NCBI GenBank assembly: GCA_964553795.1
Contig: CAZKMR010000011.1
Location: 10,785 to 74,784 of the forward strand
From: JADLHS01 sp964553795
GTDB taxonomy: Bacteria; Verrucomicrobiota; Verrucomicrobiia; Limisphaerales; JADLHS01
Direction: 5' to 3'
Length of the DNA stretch: 64,000 nt
Shown here in pieces: positions 45,255 to 52,554 of this stretch. The position numbers and the translations under genes were made by a program. The notes beneath the pieces were generated by a model that saw only the letters and a program-made list of their open reading frames with translations, searched no databases and was not told where the DNA came from. Numbering within the stretch: the first letter of the stretch is position 1; every line of letters starts with the position of its first letter.

Positions 45255-46763
45255 CTAAACCGCGGGTTGTCTGGCTTTCTGAGCCCGGCGCTCGGCCAGC
45301 TTTGCCATGAGCGACGGCACAAACCCCAAAGTCAGAAACACCGGGACCGCCACGAGCGTCGCTTTGAAGAACCAACTCATCACCTTTGCGACATACGGAC
45401 TGAAGAATTGCACGGCCACGGGATCGTTCACTTGCGGCGAGAGCGCGTGTTTGCCCCAGGCGATGGCGCCGTTGGCGAGCCAACCAAACGCCGCGCCACC
45501 CACGGCCACCGGAGCCAGCGCCACACCTCCCATCGCCAATCCCAATCCCACCGCCACACTGCCACACGCAATAACGCCCACGCCGACCACTGAAACTGAA
45601 ATCAATCCATACCCAAAAATCCCACAGGCAATGACGCCCACCGCGACGTCGCCAAACGCGATCACGCCCCGCGGCGCCGTGCCGACGGCAATGATGCCTT
45701 TGGCGGAGCGTTTCCGACCCGTAGCCGGGTCCACGCCCGTAGCCACGTGCAACAGCGGCCAGCCAAACAGAGTGAGCCGGGAGCGATACTCGTAGCTCAG
45801 CTTTCGGCTCGCTTCCGGCGACAGCCGCGTCGCCACCCCCGCCAGAGAGGCCACTTCAAATCGCAGTTCGCTGGCCTGCTGATAACGCCGTTTCGGATCC
45901 CGTTCGAGCGTGCGCAACACCAGTTCATCGAGCCGGGCATCCACGGCGGCCTTTTCCGAAGGCGGCGCAAACCGTCCCAAGGGCAGTTCCCCGGTCAGCA
46001 TTTCGTAGAGAACCACGCCGAGCGAATAAATGTCAGCGCGATGATCCACTGAGAGCGGGTTTTCAAACTGTTCCGGCGCCATGTAGTGCATTGTGCCCAG
46101 CACATGACCGGGTTGGGTCAACTGCACGCCCCGGGCCGCCGCGCCCAACAGTTTGGACAAGCCGAAGTCCGCAATTTTTACCCGCCCCTTTTGATCCACC
46201 AGAATGTTCTCCGGTTTCAGGTCGCGATGCACCACGCCTTCGCCGTGAGCATACTCCATCGCTTCGCAGACCTGCGACATGAGCGTGAGCGTCTCGCGCG
46301 GGGTCAGGCGGTGCGACTCCAACATCTGCCGCAGATTCACGCCATCCACGAATTCCATCAGGAAATAGTAGATTTGGCCCGCCTTACCCAGATCGTGCAC
46401 ATCCACGATGTTCGGATGATTCAACCGCGCCAGCGCCCGGGCTTCGCGGGCGAAGCGTTCGGCAAATCCGGCATCGCGGGAATATTGGAAGGGCAGAATC
46501 TTGAGCGCGACGATGCGATCCAGGCCACGCTGCCGCGCGCGATAGACCGCCCCCATGCCCCCGCGCCCGATCAGATTGAAAATCTCCAGTTGCGGAAAAA
46601 GACTGCTTAATGCTTCCGGCGGCGGCGGGACGAAGCCTTCGATGATCGCAGCAGACACCTGCTTGCTTTCCTCCACCTGCAAACGGCAAGCCGGACAAAG
46701 ATTCTGAGTCGAGTTGGCGGGCAACTCCATCCCACAACCACCGCATATTCTCAGGGTCTCCAT
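45255..46763 (-). CDS. Membrane Ser/Thr protein kinase with Gly/Ala decapeptide repeats
   Basis: The 502-residue protein has a zinc ribbon (C7, C10, C23, C26), a complete kinase domain (IGRGGMGAVY, K88, D181 in HRDLKPEN, DFG at 199-201), then EYRS/LFG/PLLH at about residue 323, followed by eight or nine ten-residue repeats to about 438 and a final hydrophobic segment (about 460-480). It is the compact form of the architecture in the giant kinase at 1-6078, without its insertions and extracytoplasmic extension. The substrate is unknown. Its upstream region holds the repeat block at 46950-47086. Confidence 0.92.
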   Translation of the reverse strand: METLRICGGCGMELPANSTQNLCPACRLQVEESKQVSAAIIEGFVPPPPEALSSLFPQLEIFNLIGRGGMGAVYRARQRGLDRIVALKILPFQYSRDAGFAERFAREARALARLNHPNIVDVHDLGKAGQIYYFLMEFVDGVNLRQMLESHRLTPRETLTLMSQVCEAMEYAHGEGVVHRDLKPENILVDQKGRVKIADFGLSKLLGAAARGVQLTQPGHVLGTMHYMAPEQFENPLSVDHRADIYSLGVVLYEMLTGELPLGRFAPPSEKAAVDARLDELVLRTLERDPKRRYQQASELRFEVASLAGVATRLSPEASRKLSYEYRSRLTLFGWPLLHVATGVDPATGRKRSAKGIIAVGTAPRGVIAFGDVAVGVIACGIFGYGLISVSVVGVGVIACGSVAVGLGLAMGGVALAPVAVGGAAFGWLANGAIAWGKHALSPQVNDPVAVQFFSPYVAKVMSWFFKATLVAVPVFLTLGFVPSLMAKLAERRAQKARQPAV

Positions 46764-47264
46764 CTGCTCGGTTGCGCAGTGTTGGGCCAGACTTCGGCCA
46801 ATGACAAAGGTTCAGCATCAACAATGGGTTGCCGCTCCTGAACTGACACTCCGTCGGTTGGCTTTGACTAACCCTTTCTTGTCGGCCGGCACAGGAATGT
46901 GGTCCCCATTCCTGCCACTCCTGGAGGCGACAAACCAAACGAACCCGAAGCGCCGTAGGCGCGGCCTCTTTGTAGAACCGTGACCGACCGAAAAGCCAGC
47001 TCCGTCAGGAGCGACATATTCCGCCCCTAGGGGGCTTCGGGGTTTTGTTGCGGGCGGTTCTACAAAGATGTCGCCCCTGCCGGGGCTGGGGTTGGCGGGC
47101 GGGAAGCTGCGGACGTGTAGCGCCGATTCGTTGCGCCGAAATGCGATGAAGCCCGAAAGCGCAGTCCTGCAACGCGGGACGGAAGCGGGTGGGATTTTCT
47201 CTCGACGTCAGTTAATAAGCCGGTGGCATTGCGCATTGCCAACTTGATTTACTAGATTGCTTTC
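46764..47264. other. Repeat-rich intergenic region
   Basis: About 500 bases between two divergent genes have no supported coding frame. A perfect eight-base-pair hairpin lies at 46892-46914, the inverted-repeat element at 46950-47086, and further GC-rich self-complementary sequence at 47130-47200. I see no clear promoter for the gene at 47265. Confidence 0.6.
46950..47086. repeat. Composite palindromic repeat (REP/BIME-like)
   Basis: A unit made of a GC hairpin plus CTTTGTAGAACCG appears at 46950-46980 and again, inverted, at 47055-47086. TTTGTAGAACCG (46969-46980) and its exact complement (47055-47066) form a perfect 12-base inverted repeat. A third hairpin (46999-47012) followed by GACAT and a fourth at 47023-47035 lie between them. 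This is the layout of dispersed palindromic elements mobilised in trans. Confidence 0.75.
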
Positions 47265-48368
47265 GTGGATCAGGAAGAATTTAACAGTTTGGCAATTTTC
47301 GTTGCCGTTGTAGAAGAGTTGCGGCGTGAGCCGTTCTTTTCTGAGGACAACCACGACAAATTGAGCGGGAACAACGCGGCGACTTTTTGCCATCCGATGT
47401 TTCTAAAATCAGCTGTGCTTCCATTCCGAAAAATTTGGATGAGCAGCGAGCGCTGTGCGTTTCGAAAGGACAATGGTGAGGGAATCCGTGAGCTGGTATT
47501 TCGGGAACATCCGGACAAGAGGCTGTTGGACGGATATCGCTATTGGTTTTATGACAATTATGATAAAGAGCTAGGCACTTCGTTCGGCTATGGGTGGGCG
47601 ACAGAATCTAAACAGGAGATTATCGACCTTTGGCTCAACACGCAGCTCGCTCATACAGGACCGATGAACTTTTCGCACAAACCGAAACCAAAACCCAAGA
47701 AGGAACCGAAGAAAAAGCAGTTCAGCCTAGCAGATTTCAATGCATGTGGTGAAAGAATTGGACGCGAAAAATTTGAGTATTTGTTTCGTTCAAGCGTTGC
47801 AACGATTGGACACAGCTACATCTCATTTGAAAACATTTTGGCCTTCCCGCTTTTCAAGATGCTGCGTGATGAACAGGGAATGAAGCCAAGTTTCGAGGCG
47901 GAAGTTGCGCTCAAATACAATCCCTATCCAGACCCTAAGTACGGAATCCGATTTGATGACGTGTTCTGGCACTTGAGCCGTGAAACGGTGAAAGAAACAT
48001 ATTTCCGGCTTTTGACGCGGCAAAGATTCTCTGGACTAAGGGACTTATTGCGCTCGTTGTTTGACAAAGTGGGAGAGGCTGTTGACTACGTCGGAAAATG
48101 CGAGACTTTTGACGCGCTATTGAAAGAGGCAAATGTAGGTATTTTAACAGGAAATCCGAAACCGGGAGGGCGTTTCAAAGGTAGATTCAATGCGAACAGC
48201 TACCCGAAATTTGGGCTACCAGCACGAACAGGTAGCTTTGTGGCGATTGAGGGACGACGTATTTTTTTTTCCGGCGCTGCACAAAGTGTTCTTAGTGACG
48301 TTTACGTTGAATTTCGCGCGGCGTTGAAGGAAGCGCGGCAGCAACATCGTAAACCCGACAAATGGTGA
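47265..48368 (+). CDS. Hypothetical protein in AT-richer accessory DNA
   Basis: The 367-residue product starts at GTG 47265 with no clear ribosome site. It is soluble, rich in Phe, Tyr, Lys and Asn, with a Lys/Pro linker (about residues 140-152) separating an N-terminal part (MDQEEFNSLAIFVAVVEEL) from a C-terminal part (SYISFENILAFPLFKML). Codon use and base composition differ plainly from neighbours, with many A/T-ending codons, which suggests recent acquisition. I do not recognise a family. It lies beside a repeat block and a toxin-antitoxin pair. Confidence 0.65.
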   Translation: MDQEEFNSLAIFVAVVEELRREPFFSEDNHDKLSGNNAATFCHPMFLKSAVLPFRKIWMSSERCAFRKDNGEGIRELVFREHPDKRLLDGYRYWFYDNYDKELGTSFGYGWATESKQEIIDLWLNTQLAHTGPMNFSHKPKPKPKKEPKKKQFSLADFNACGERIGREKFEYLFRSSVATIGHSYISFENILAFPLFKMLRDEQGMKPSFEAEVALKYNPYPDPKYGIRFDDVFWHLSRETVKETYFRLLTRQRFSGLRDLLRSLFDKVGEAVDYVGKCETFDALLKEANVGILTGNPKPGGRFKGRFNANSYPKFGLPARTGSFVAIEGRRIFFSGAAQSVLSDVYVEFRAALKEARQQHRKPDKW

Positions 48369-48377
48369 CGTGCGGTC

Positions 48378-48576
48378 TCACGCCGTCGCCAGATTGTCTT
48401 CCAACACCATTGATTTGCCTGACGGCCGTTCAGCTTCACGAGCGGAAAGCTGATCGCCGTGCGCCAGCACCTCGTAAAACGTATTCCGTTGCACCGGCGT
48501 GCGGCCAGCTTCGCGGATGGCTTTGATCATGTCCGCTTCGGTCTGCAATTGGGGCGAGGTTGCGCCGGTCATGTGG
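48378..48576 (-). pseudogene. Duplicated 3' end of mqnE
   Basis: These 199 bases repeat the 3' end of mqnE (49226-49427). The encoded fragment reads GATSPQLQTEADMIKAIREA then PVQRNTFYE and ends SGKSMVLEDNLATA, against GATSPQLQ... and SGKSKVLEDNLATA in the intact gene. About 105 bases are nearly identical, a middle part of about 45 bases is diverged, and the last 55 are again close. Similarity stops abruptly after CATGTGG. The rest of mqnE is absent here, so it is a remnant; it has its own in-frame stop. Confidence 0.85.
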
Positions 48577-48582
48577 CCGCTA

Positions 48583-48942
48583 TTATTCATTTGGCAACGG
48601 TCGCATCCGCACACCCATTTCCTCTACCACGCTGAAATGGCCGGTCCAATCGGTTCGCGCTGCCAGCACGGCGCTGACTTTGGCCGCGACTGCGACCGCC
48701 GACGGTTGAGGAATCCGAAACAAGATTATCCCGTGAGAAGCTTTTGCCCCAGCTTTGAAAACCAGTTCGCCAAAATCCTTGTCAAAGCTGATCAGCAGAC
48801 GATTCTCGGCATGAGCGCGGGCGAGCACCTCTTTGTCTGGAGTCCCTGGAGCGGTTTCTCGAATCCACAGGACATCGTGACCATCGGCGCGCAACTTAAC
48901 GATGCAGTCCTCAGGAAGATTCTCGTTGGCGCAAAGCCGCAT
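48583..48942 (-). CDS. DUF5615 PIN-like toxin candidate
   Basis: The 119-residue product begins MRLCANENLPEDCIVKLRADGHDVLWIRE in the style of DUF5615 proteins and carries LLISFDKDFGELVFK with conserved acidic residues as in PIN-like nucleases. DUF5615 proteins usually pair with DUF433 proteins as toxin and antitoxin. ATG 48942 is six bases after the DUF433 stop; a TTG at 48948 is also possible. It ends beside the mqnE remnant. Confidence 0.85.
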   Translation of the reverse strand: MRLCANENLPEDCIVKLRADGHDVLWIRETAPGTPDKEVLARAHAENRLLISFDKDFGELVFKAGAKASHGIILFRIPQPSAVAVAAKVSAVLAARTDWTGHFSVVEEMGVRMRPLPNE

Positions 48943-48948
48943 GGGCAA

Positions 48949-49176
48949 TCAAGCCGCGTGGGCGAATACTTTTTCTTCGTTCAGGCGCTGCTGGGCGCAA
49001 GCAGCACAGGCGCGCACCTGCTCGCGGGAGATACGGTAATTACGAATTATCTCATCCTCGGGCCAGCCTTGAGCAATTAGGCCAAGGATGAATTCCACGG
49101 CGAGCCGCGTGCCGCGGATGACGGGTTTTCCGACCAGAACAGCAGGATCGGCGGTGATGTATTCTTGCCAGTTCAT
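48949..49176 (-). CDS. DUF433 antitoxin candidate
   Basis: The 75-residue protein matches DUF433: ADPAVLVGKPVIRGTRLAVEFILGLIAQGW then EDEIIRNYRISREQVRACAACAQQR. DUF433 is a small winged-helix-like family found directly upstream of DUF5615 genes, as here. It likely binds and neutralises the toxin and represses the pair. It starts 50 bases after the intact mqnE stop in the direction of transcription. Confidence 0.88.
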   Translation of the reverse strand: MNWQEYITADPAVLVGKPVIRGTRLAVEFILGLIAQGWPEDEIIRNYRISREQVRACAACAQQRLNEEKVFAHAA

Positions 49177-49225
49177 GCTACCAAAAGCTTATAACGAAAG
49201 CGGCGAATTGCCAGCGAGTAATCTC

Positions 49226-50482
49226 TTATGCCGTCGCCAGATTGTCTTCCAACACCTTCGATTTGCCCGACGGCGGTTCAGCTTCGTTCGCAGCGGGTGC
49301 ATCCGGCAACACGCGAATCGGTTCGTAGAACGTATTCCGTTGCACGGGGGTGCGGCCAGCTTCGCGGATGGCTTTGATCATGTCCGCTTCGGTCTGCAAT
49401 TGCGGCGAGGTCGCGCCGGCCATGTGGAAGATGTGTTCCTCGATGATCGTCCCGTGCAGGTCGTCCGCGCCGTAGCTCAACGCCACTTGCGCCAGCTTCA
49501 TCCCCAGCCCCACCCAATACGCCGTGATGTGATCGAAGTTGTCGAGGTAGATGCGGCTCACCGCGATAGTGCGCAACGCATCGAAACCCGTGGGCGGCGT
49601 TTTCACCGGGATGTCGTTGTTCTCCGGCTGATACGCCAGCGGCACGAAACCGACGAAGCCTTTGGTCTCATCCTGCAACGCGCGCAATTGCCGCAGATGA
49701 TCCACGCGGTCGGCGAGCGATTCGACATGGCCGAACAACATCGTGCAGGTGCTGCGTCCGCCGAGCTTGTGCCAGGTGCGATGAACGTCGAGGTATTCCT
49801 CGGCGGATTCCTTGCCCTTGGCGATGGCGCTGCGGACTTCCTTGCGGAAAATCTCCGCGCCGCCGCCGGTGAGTGATTCGAGGCCGGCGGCTTTCAATTC
49901 AATCAACGTCTGCTCGACGGATTTCTTCGCGAGCCAGGCGAGGTGGAGGATTTCAATCGCGGTGAAGCATTTCAGTTGGAGACGCGACTTCTTCTCGTAG
50001 CCACCGACGTGAGGAGGTGGATTTCCCTGGCTCTGCGCTGAATCCGCCTCGTTACCTCGGCGGCTACCATCATTCACCGCGCTCAACGCCTTCAGCATGT
50101 CGGTGTAGTAACTGAACGGCAGCGAGGGATGCAGTCCGCCGACGATGTGCAGCTCCGTGATGCCGAGCTTCATCGCCTCGCGCGCCTTCTCGACCATCTG
50201 CGGAATCGTCAGCTCGAAGCCGTCGGCGTCCCGTTTCTTGCGCGCGAACGAGCAAAACTGGCAGCTCAGGATGCAGTAGTTCGAATAGTTGATGTAGCGA
50301 TTGACGATGTAGCTCGCGCGATTGCCGACTTTCTTCTGCCGCGCCAGATCGGCGATGGCGCCGAGCGCGTTGAGATCCTTCGATTCAAACAATCGCAGCG
50401 CGTCGGTTTCAGAAATGCGTTCGCCGGCGGCGACCTTGTCGTAGAGATCGCGCAATTCGCTGCGTTGAATGAAGAAATTCAT
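49226..50482 (-). CDS. mqnE: Aminofutalosine synthase MqnE (radical SAM)
   Basis: MqnE joins a chorismate-derived enol to adenosine by radical chemistry in the futalosine route to menaquinone. The 418-residue product has the radical SAM motif CILSCQFC, VNRYINYSNYC, ELHIVGGLHPSLPFSYY, LTGGGAEIF and CTMLFGHVESLADRVDHL. A Ser/Gly/Pro-rich insertion of about 30 residues near residue 133 comes from the palindromic element at 49997-50067. ATG 50482 gives MNFFIQRSEL; a longer frame to 50518 is unsupported. No other mqn gene is in the window. Confidence 0.95.
   Translation of the reverse strand: MNFFIQRSELRDLYDKVAAGERISETDALRLFESKDLNALGAIADLARQKKVGNRASYIVNRYINYSNYCILSCQFCSFARKKRDADGFELTIPQMVEKAREAMKLGITELHIVGGLHPSLPFSYYTDMLKALSAVNDGSRRGNEADSAQSQGNPPPHVGGYEKKSRLQLKCFTAIEILHLAWLAKKSVEQTLIELKAAGLESLTGGGAEIFRKEVRSAIAKGKESAEEYLDVHRTWHKLGGRSTCTMLFGHVESLADRVDHLRQLRALQDETKGFVGFVPLAYQPENNDIPVKTPPTGFDALRTIAVSRIYLDNFDHITAYWVGLGMKLAQVALSYGADDLHGTIIEEHIFHMAGATSPQLQTEADMIKAIREAGRTPVQRNTFYEPIRVLPDAPAANEAEPPSGKSKVLEDNLATA
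49997..50067. repeat. Palindromic element inserted in mqnE
   Basis: The first 27 bases (from GTAGCCACCGACG) and the last 27 (ending CGGCGGCTAC) pair at 22 of 27 positions, with a 17-base centre. The element is read through in frame as a Gly/Asn/Pro-rich peptide in MqnE, between the conserved DMLKALSAV and LKCFTAIEI segments, which are adjacent or nearly so in other MqnE proteins. Confidence 0.7.
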
Positions 50483-50579
50483 CCCGCAGAGTAAAGCAGC
50501 TTTCGCGGGAGATGGCAAACGCTGGACCGGCGTCGCGCCTGTCTCCCGCCCAAGACCGTGGAAGCACTTTCTTACTGGT

Positions 50580-51326
50580 TCATGGCTGGCTTACCCGCAG
50601 GTGTCTGCGGGCCAGAATCAGCGTCAGCGCGATCAATGCAATGGCTTGAAGCATCGAGCCGAAATAGTAATTCCCATACTGCATGGAGACAGTAACTTCG
50701 GCAAAAGTGCGCATATCAGTCAGCTTCAAGAGAAGAATGGTCACACCGTAACCAACGAAAGAAACTGCCACCGTGACAATGCACAACGCCCCGCCAATCG
50801 CCGTAAGTTTGGCTGGTTGACACAGAATACGCTCAAACTGAGAGCCATGGCGGCGTCCATTGCGAACGATCAACCACCAACAAATTGCCAGGCTGCTGAT
50901 AAACGCCAGCACGCGAACAAGTGCGAACAAGAGAACGGGCACTGCTCGCCCGTGAGTATCGAAATCAAAGCGACCGTTGACCAACCCGAATGATAGTGCG
51001 CCGCCGGAGAGCGATCCGACGAAACCGGACACCAGTCCCCAGACTTGGATTCCAATCAGCATCCACAAAACCCGTTCGAGCCAGACTGATTGCGTGTTAG
51101 TTTTGGAAAACTCCCGTTCCAGCGCCCTGTCTTTCCCGATGCGCTGGGTTGCGATCAAAAACGCCTCCGCGGCGGAAAGGTCGCGCCCCTGCAATGAGGC
51201 GACGGAGTCACGAAGATGCGACTCCAACTCGTCAAGATTCTCGCTGCGGAAGGCTGGCGATTGCGCGAGATTTTCGCGCCAGCGTTGAATTGCTTGGTTC
51301 AGGTCAAACGAGGTTGGAGTTTCCAT
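50580..51326 (-). CDS. Membrane protein with permease-prefix-like N-terminus, partner of PadR
   Basis: The 248-residue product starts METPTSFDLNQAIQRWREN and has a soluble region with NLDELESHLRDSVASLQGRDLS and AEAFLIATQRIG, as in the prefix domain in front of some ABC permeases. Four hydrophobic segments follow. No ATPase or permease core is present. It overlaps the PadR stop by 28 bases, so the two are co-expressed, a common arrangement in which PadR controls a membrane partner. Confidence 0.8.
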   Translation of the reverse strand: METPTSFDLNQAIQRWRENLAQSPAFRSENLDELESHLRDSVASLQGRDLSAAEAFLIATQRIGKDRALEREFSKTNTQSVWLERVLWMLIGIQVWGLVSGFVGSLSGGALSFGLVNGRFDFDTHGRAVPVLLFALVRVLAFISSLAICWWLIVRNGRRHGSQFERILCQPAKLTAIGGALCIVTVAVSFVGYGVTILLLKLTDMRTFAEVTVSMQYGNYYFGSMLQAIALIALTLILARRHLRVSQP

Positions 51327-51637
51327 AGTTTGGTCAGAGTTCCATGAACGGTGAGCCACTGTTGTTTTTCTTGCTGTAACGCTTTGCGACCTTCCTTGCG
51401 CAATCGGTAATACTTCCGCTTGCGCCCGGTCTCGGCTTCGCGCCATTCGGATTCGATCAAATCCTCCTTCTCCATCCAGTGCAGCACCGGATAGAGCATG
51501 CCTTCGGTCCATTCGATTTTGTTGCCGGATAATTCGCGCACGCGTTGGATGAGCGCGTAACCGTAGTTCTCGCCCTCGGTCAGCACGGACAAAACCAGCG
51601 GCACAGTCGACGCGGCGACGAGTTCCTTTGAAAGCAT
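51299..51637 (-). CDS. PadR-family transcriptional regulator
   Basis: The 112-residue protein has a winged-helix domain with LSVLTEGENYGYALIQRVRELSG, IEWTEGMLYPVLHWMEKEDLIE and TGRKRKYYRLRKEGRKAL, the PadR signature. It lacks the long C-terminal dimer helix of full-length PadR, so it is the short form. It probably represses its own operon with the downstream membrane protein. Confidence 0.93.
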   Translation of the reverse strand: MLSKELVAASTVPLVLSVLTEGENYGYALIQRVRELSGNKIEWTEGMLYPVLHWMEKEDLIESEWREAETGRKRKYYRLRKEGRKALQQEKQQWLTVHGTLTKLWKLQPRLT

Positions 51638-51721
51638 GGCAGTGTTATGCCTAGCGTCGCTATGTTTGTCAAGTGGTTGATTTGCGGAGCGATTCTGAGA
51701 AGGTTGCGACTGCCGCTGACT

Positions 51722-52534
51722 TTATTGTTGTGTCGCGAGTTTTTCTCGCAAGGCCAGGTCGGCGGGGAACAGAGCCGCGCCGCGTTGCCAGACTTGTTGC
51801 GCGTAATACACACGGCCCAATTTGCGGTATTGCTCGCCAAGCCAGACGTAGCTCTGGGCGAAATGCGGTTGGGGCACGCCGGCTTCCTGCTGCTCAATCA
51901 ACTGGGTGAATCGTTGAATGACCTCCGCGCCGCGATTCATCTCCGCGGGCCAATAGGAAAGTGACATCGCTTTGAAGAAGCCCGCCTCCCAGTGAGTGGG
52001 ATCAAGCGCGAGCGCGGTGTCGAACACCTGATCCGCTTTCATCGCCAGAATGCCTTGTTCCCGCACGTCCTGAGTGGTTGCGCACTTTTGCAGATAAGCC
52101 AGCGCGAGCGCGGCCGGATAGTCGGGCAAGGTCGGATTGTTGGTGGCCGACTGTTCGAGTGCGGCAATCGCCTGATCCAGGGTTTGGTTTTGACGCAATT
52201 GCTGCCAAATCGCCTGTTTTTGCTCGAAGCTGGCATGGGGCGAAACCAGCCAATCCACGGCCTGCCGCAAGAGCGTCGCCTCATCCGGAGGTGACGCCAG
52301 AACGGCGGCCCGCGGGGCCGTCGGAGCGGAAACGACCGGAGGATGTTCGCGGCGCGCGACGCGGGGTGGCGAGTTTGACGCAATCTCATTCGCCTCGTTC
52401 GCTTCGGCGCTTGCGGCAGCTTCGGGCGCGGTCTGCGGCGGGTGGGATTCAGGCGAAGTTTTCGGGCGCAACATTAAAATTGCAGCGAGTGCGAGCAAGC
52501 CGACGGCCCCAACGATCCACGTCAATCGTTTCAT
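51722..52534 (-). CDS. Exported helical-repeat (TPR-like) protein
   Basis: The 270-residue protein has an N-terminal signal or membrane anchor (about 6-22), a disordered Pro/Ala/Glu stretch to about residue 80 and a helical C-terminal region with TPR-like units (ALALAYLQKCATTQDV, SYVWLGEQYRKLGRVYYAQQVWQRG). It follows the sigma-factor gene by 20 bases on the same strand and is likely co-transcribed. A role in signalling with that sigma factor is only suggested by position. Confidence 0.7.
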   Translation of the reverse strand: MKRLTWIVGAVGLLALAAILMLRPKTSPESHPPQTAPEAAASAEANEANEIASNSPPRVARREHPPVVSAPTAPRAAVLASPPDEATLLRQAVDWLVSPHASFEQKQAIWQQLRQNQTLDQAIAALEQSATNNPTLPDYPAALALAYLQKCATTQDVREQGILAMKADQVFDTALALDPTHWEAGFFKAMSLSYWPAEMNRGAEVIQRFTQLIEQQEAGVPQPHFAQSYVWLGEQYRKLGRVYYAQQVWQRGAALFPADLALREKLATQQ

Positions 52535-52554
52535 AATGGTTCTCCTTTGAAGTT

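Noticed and set aside
46714..46983. 89-codon forward frame upstream of the repeat block
   Set aside because: It begins antisense to the kinase start and runs into the repeat hairpins; no family or ribosome site.
48499..49080. 193-codon forward frame
   Set aside because: Antisense to the DUF5615/DUF433 pair, which matches known families in the reverse direction.
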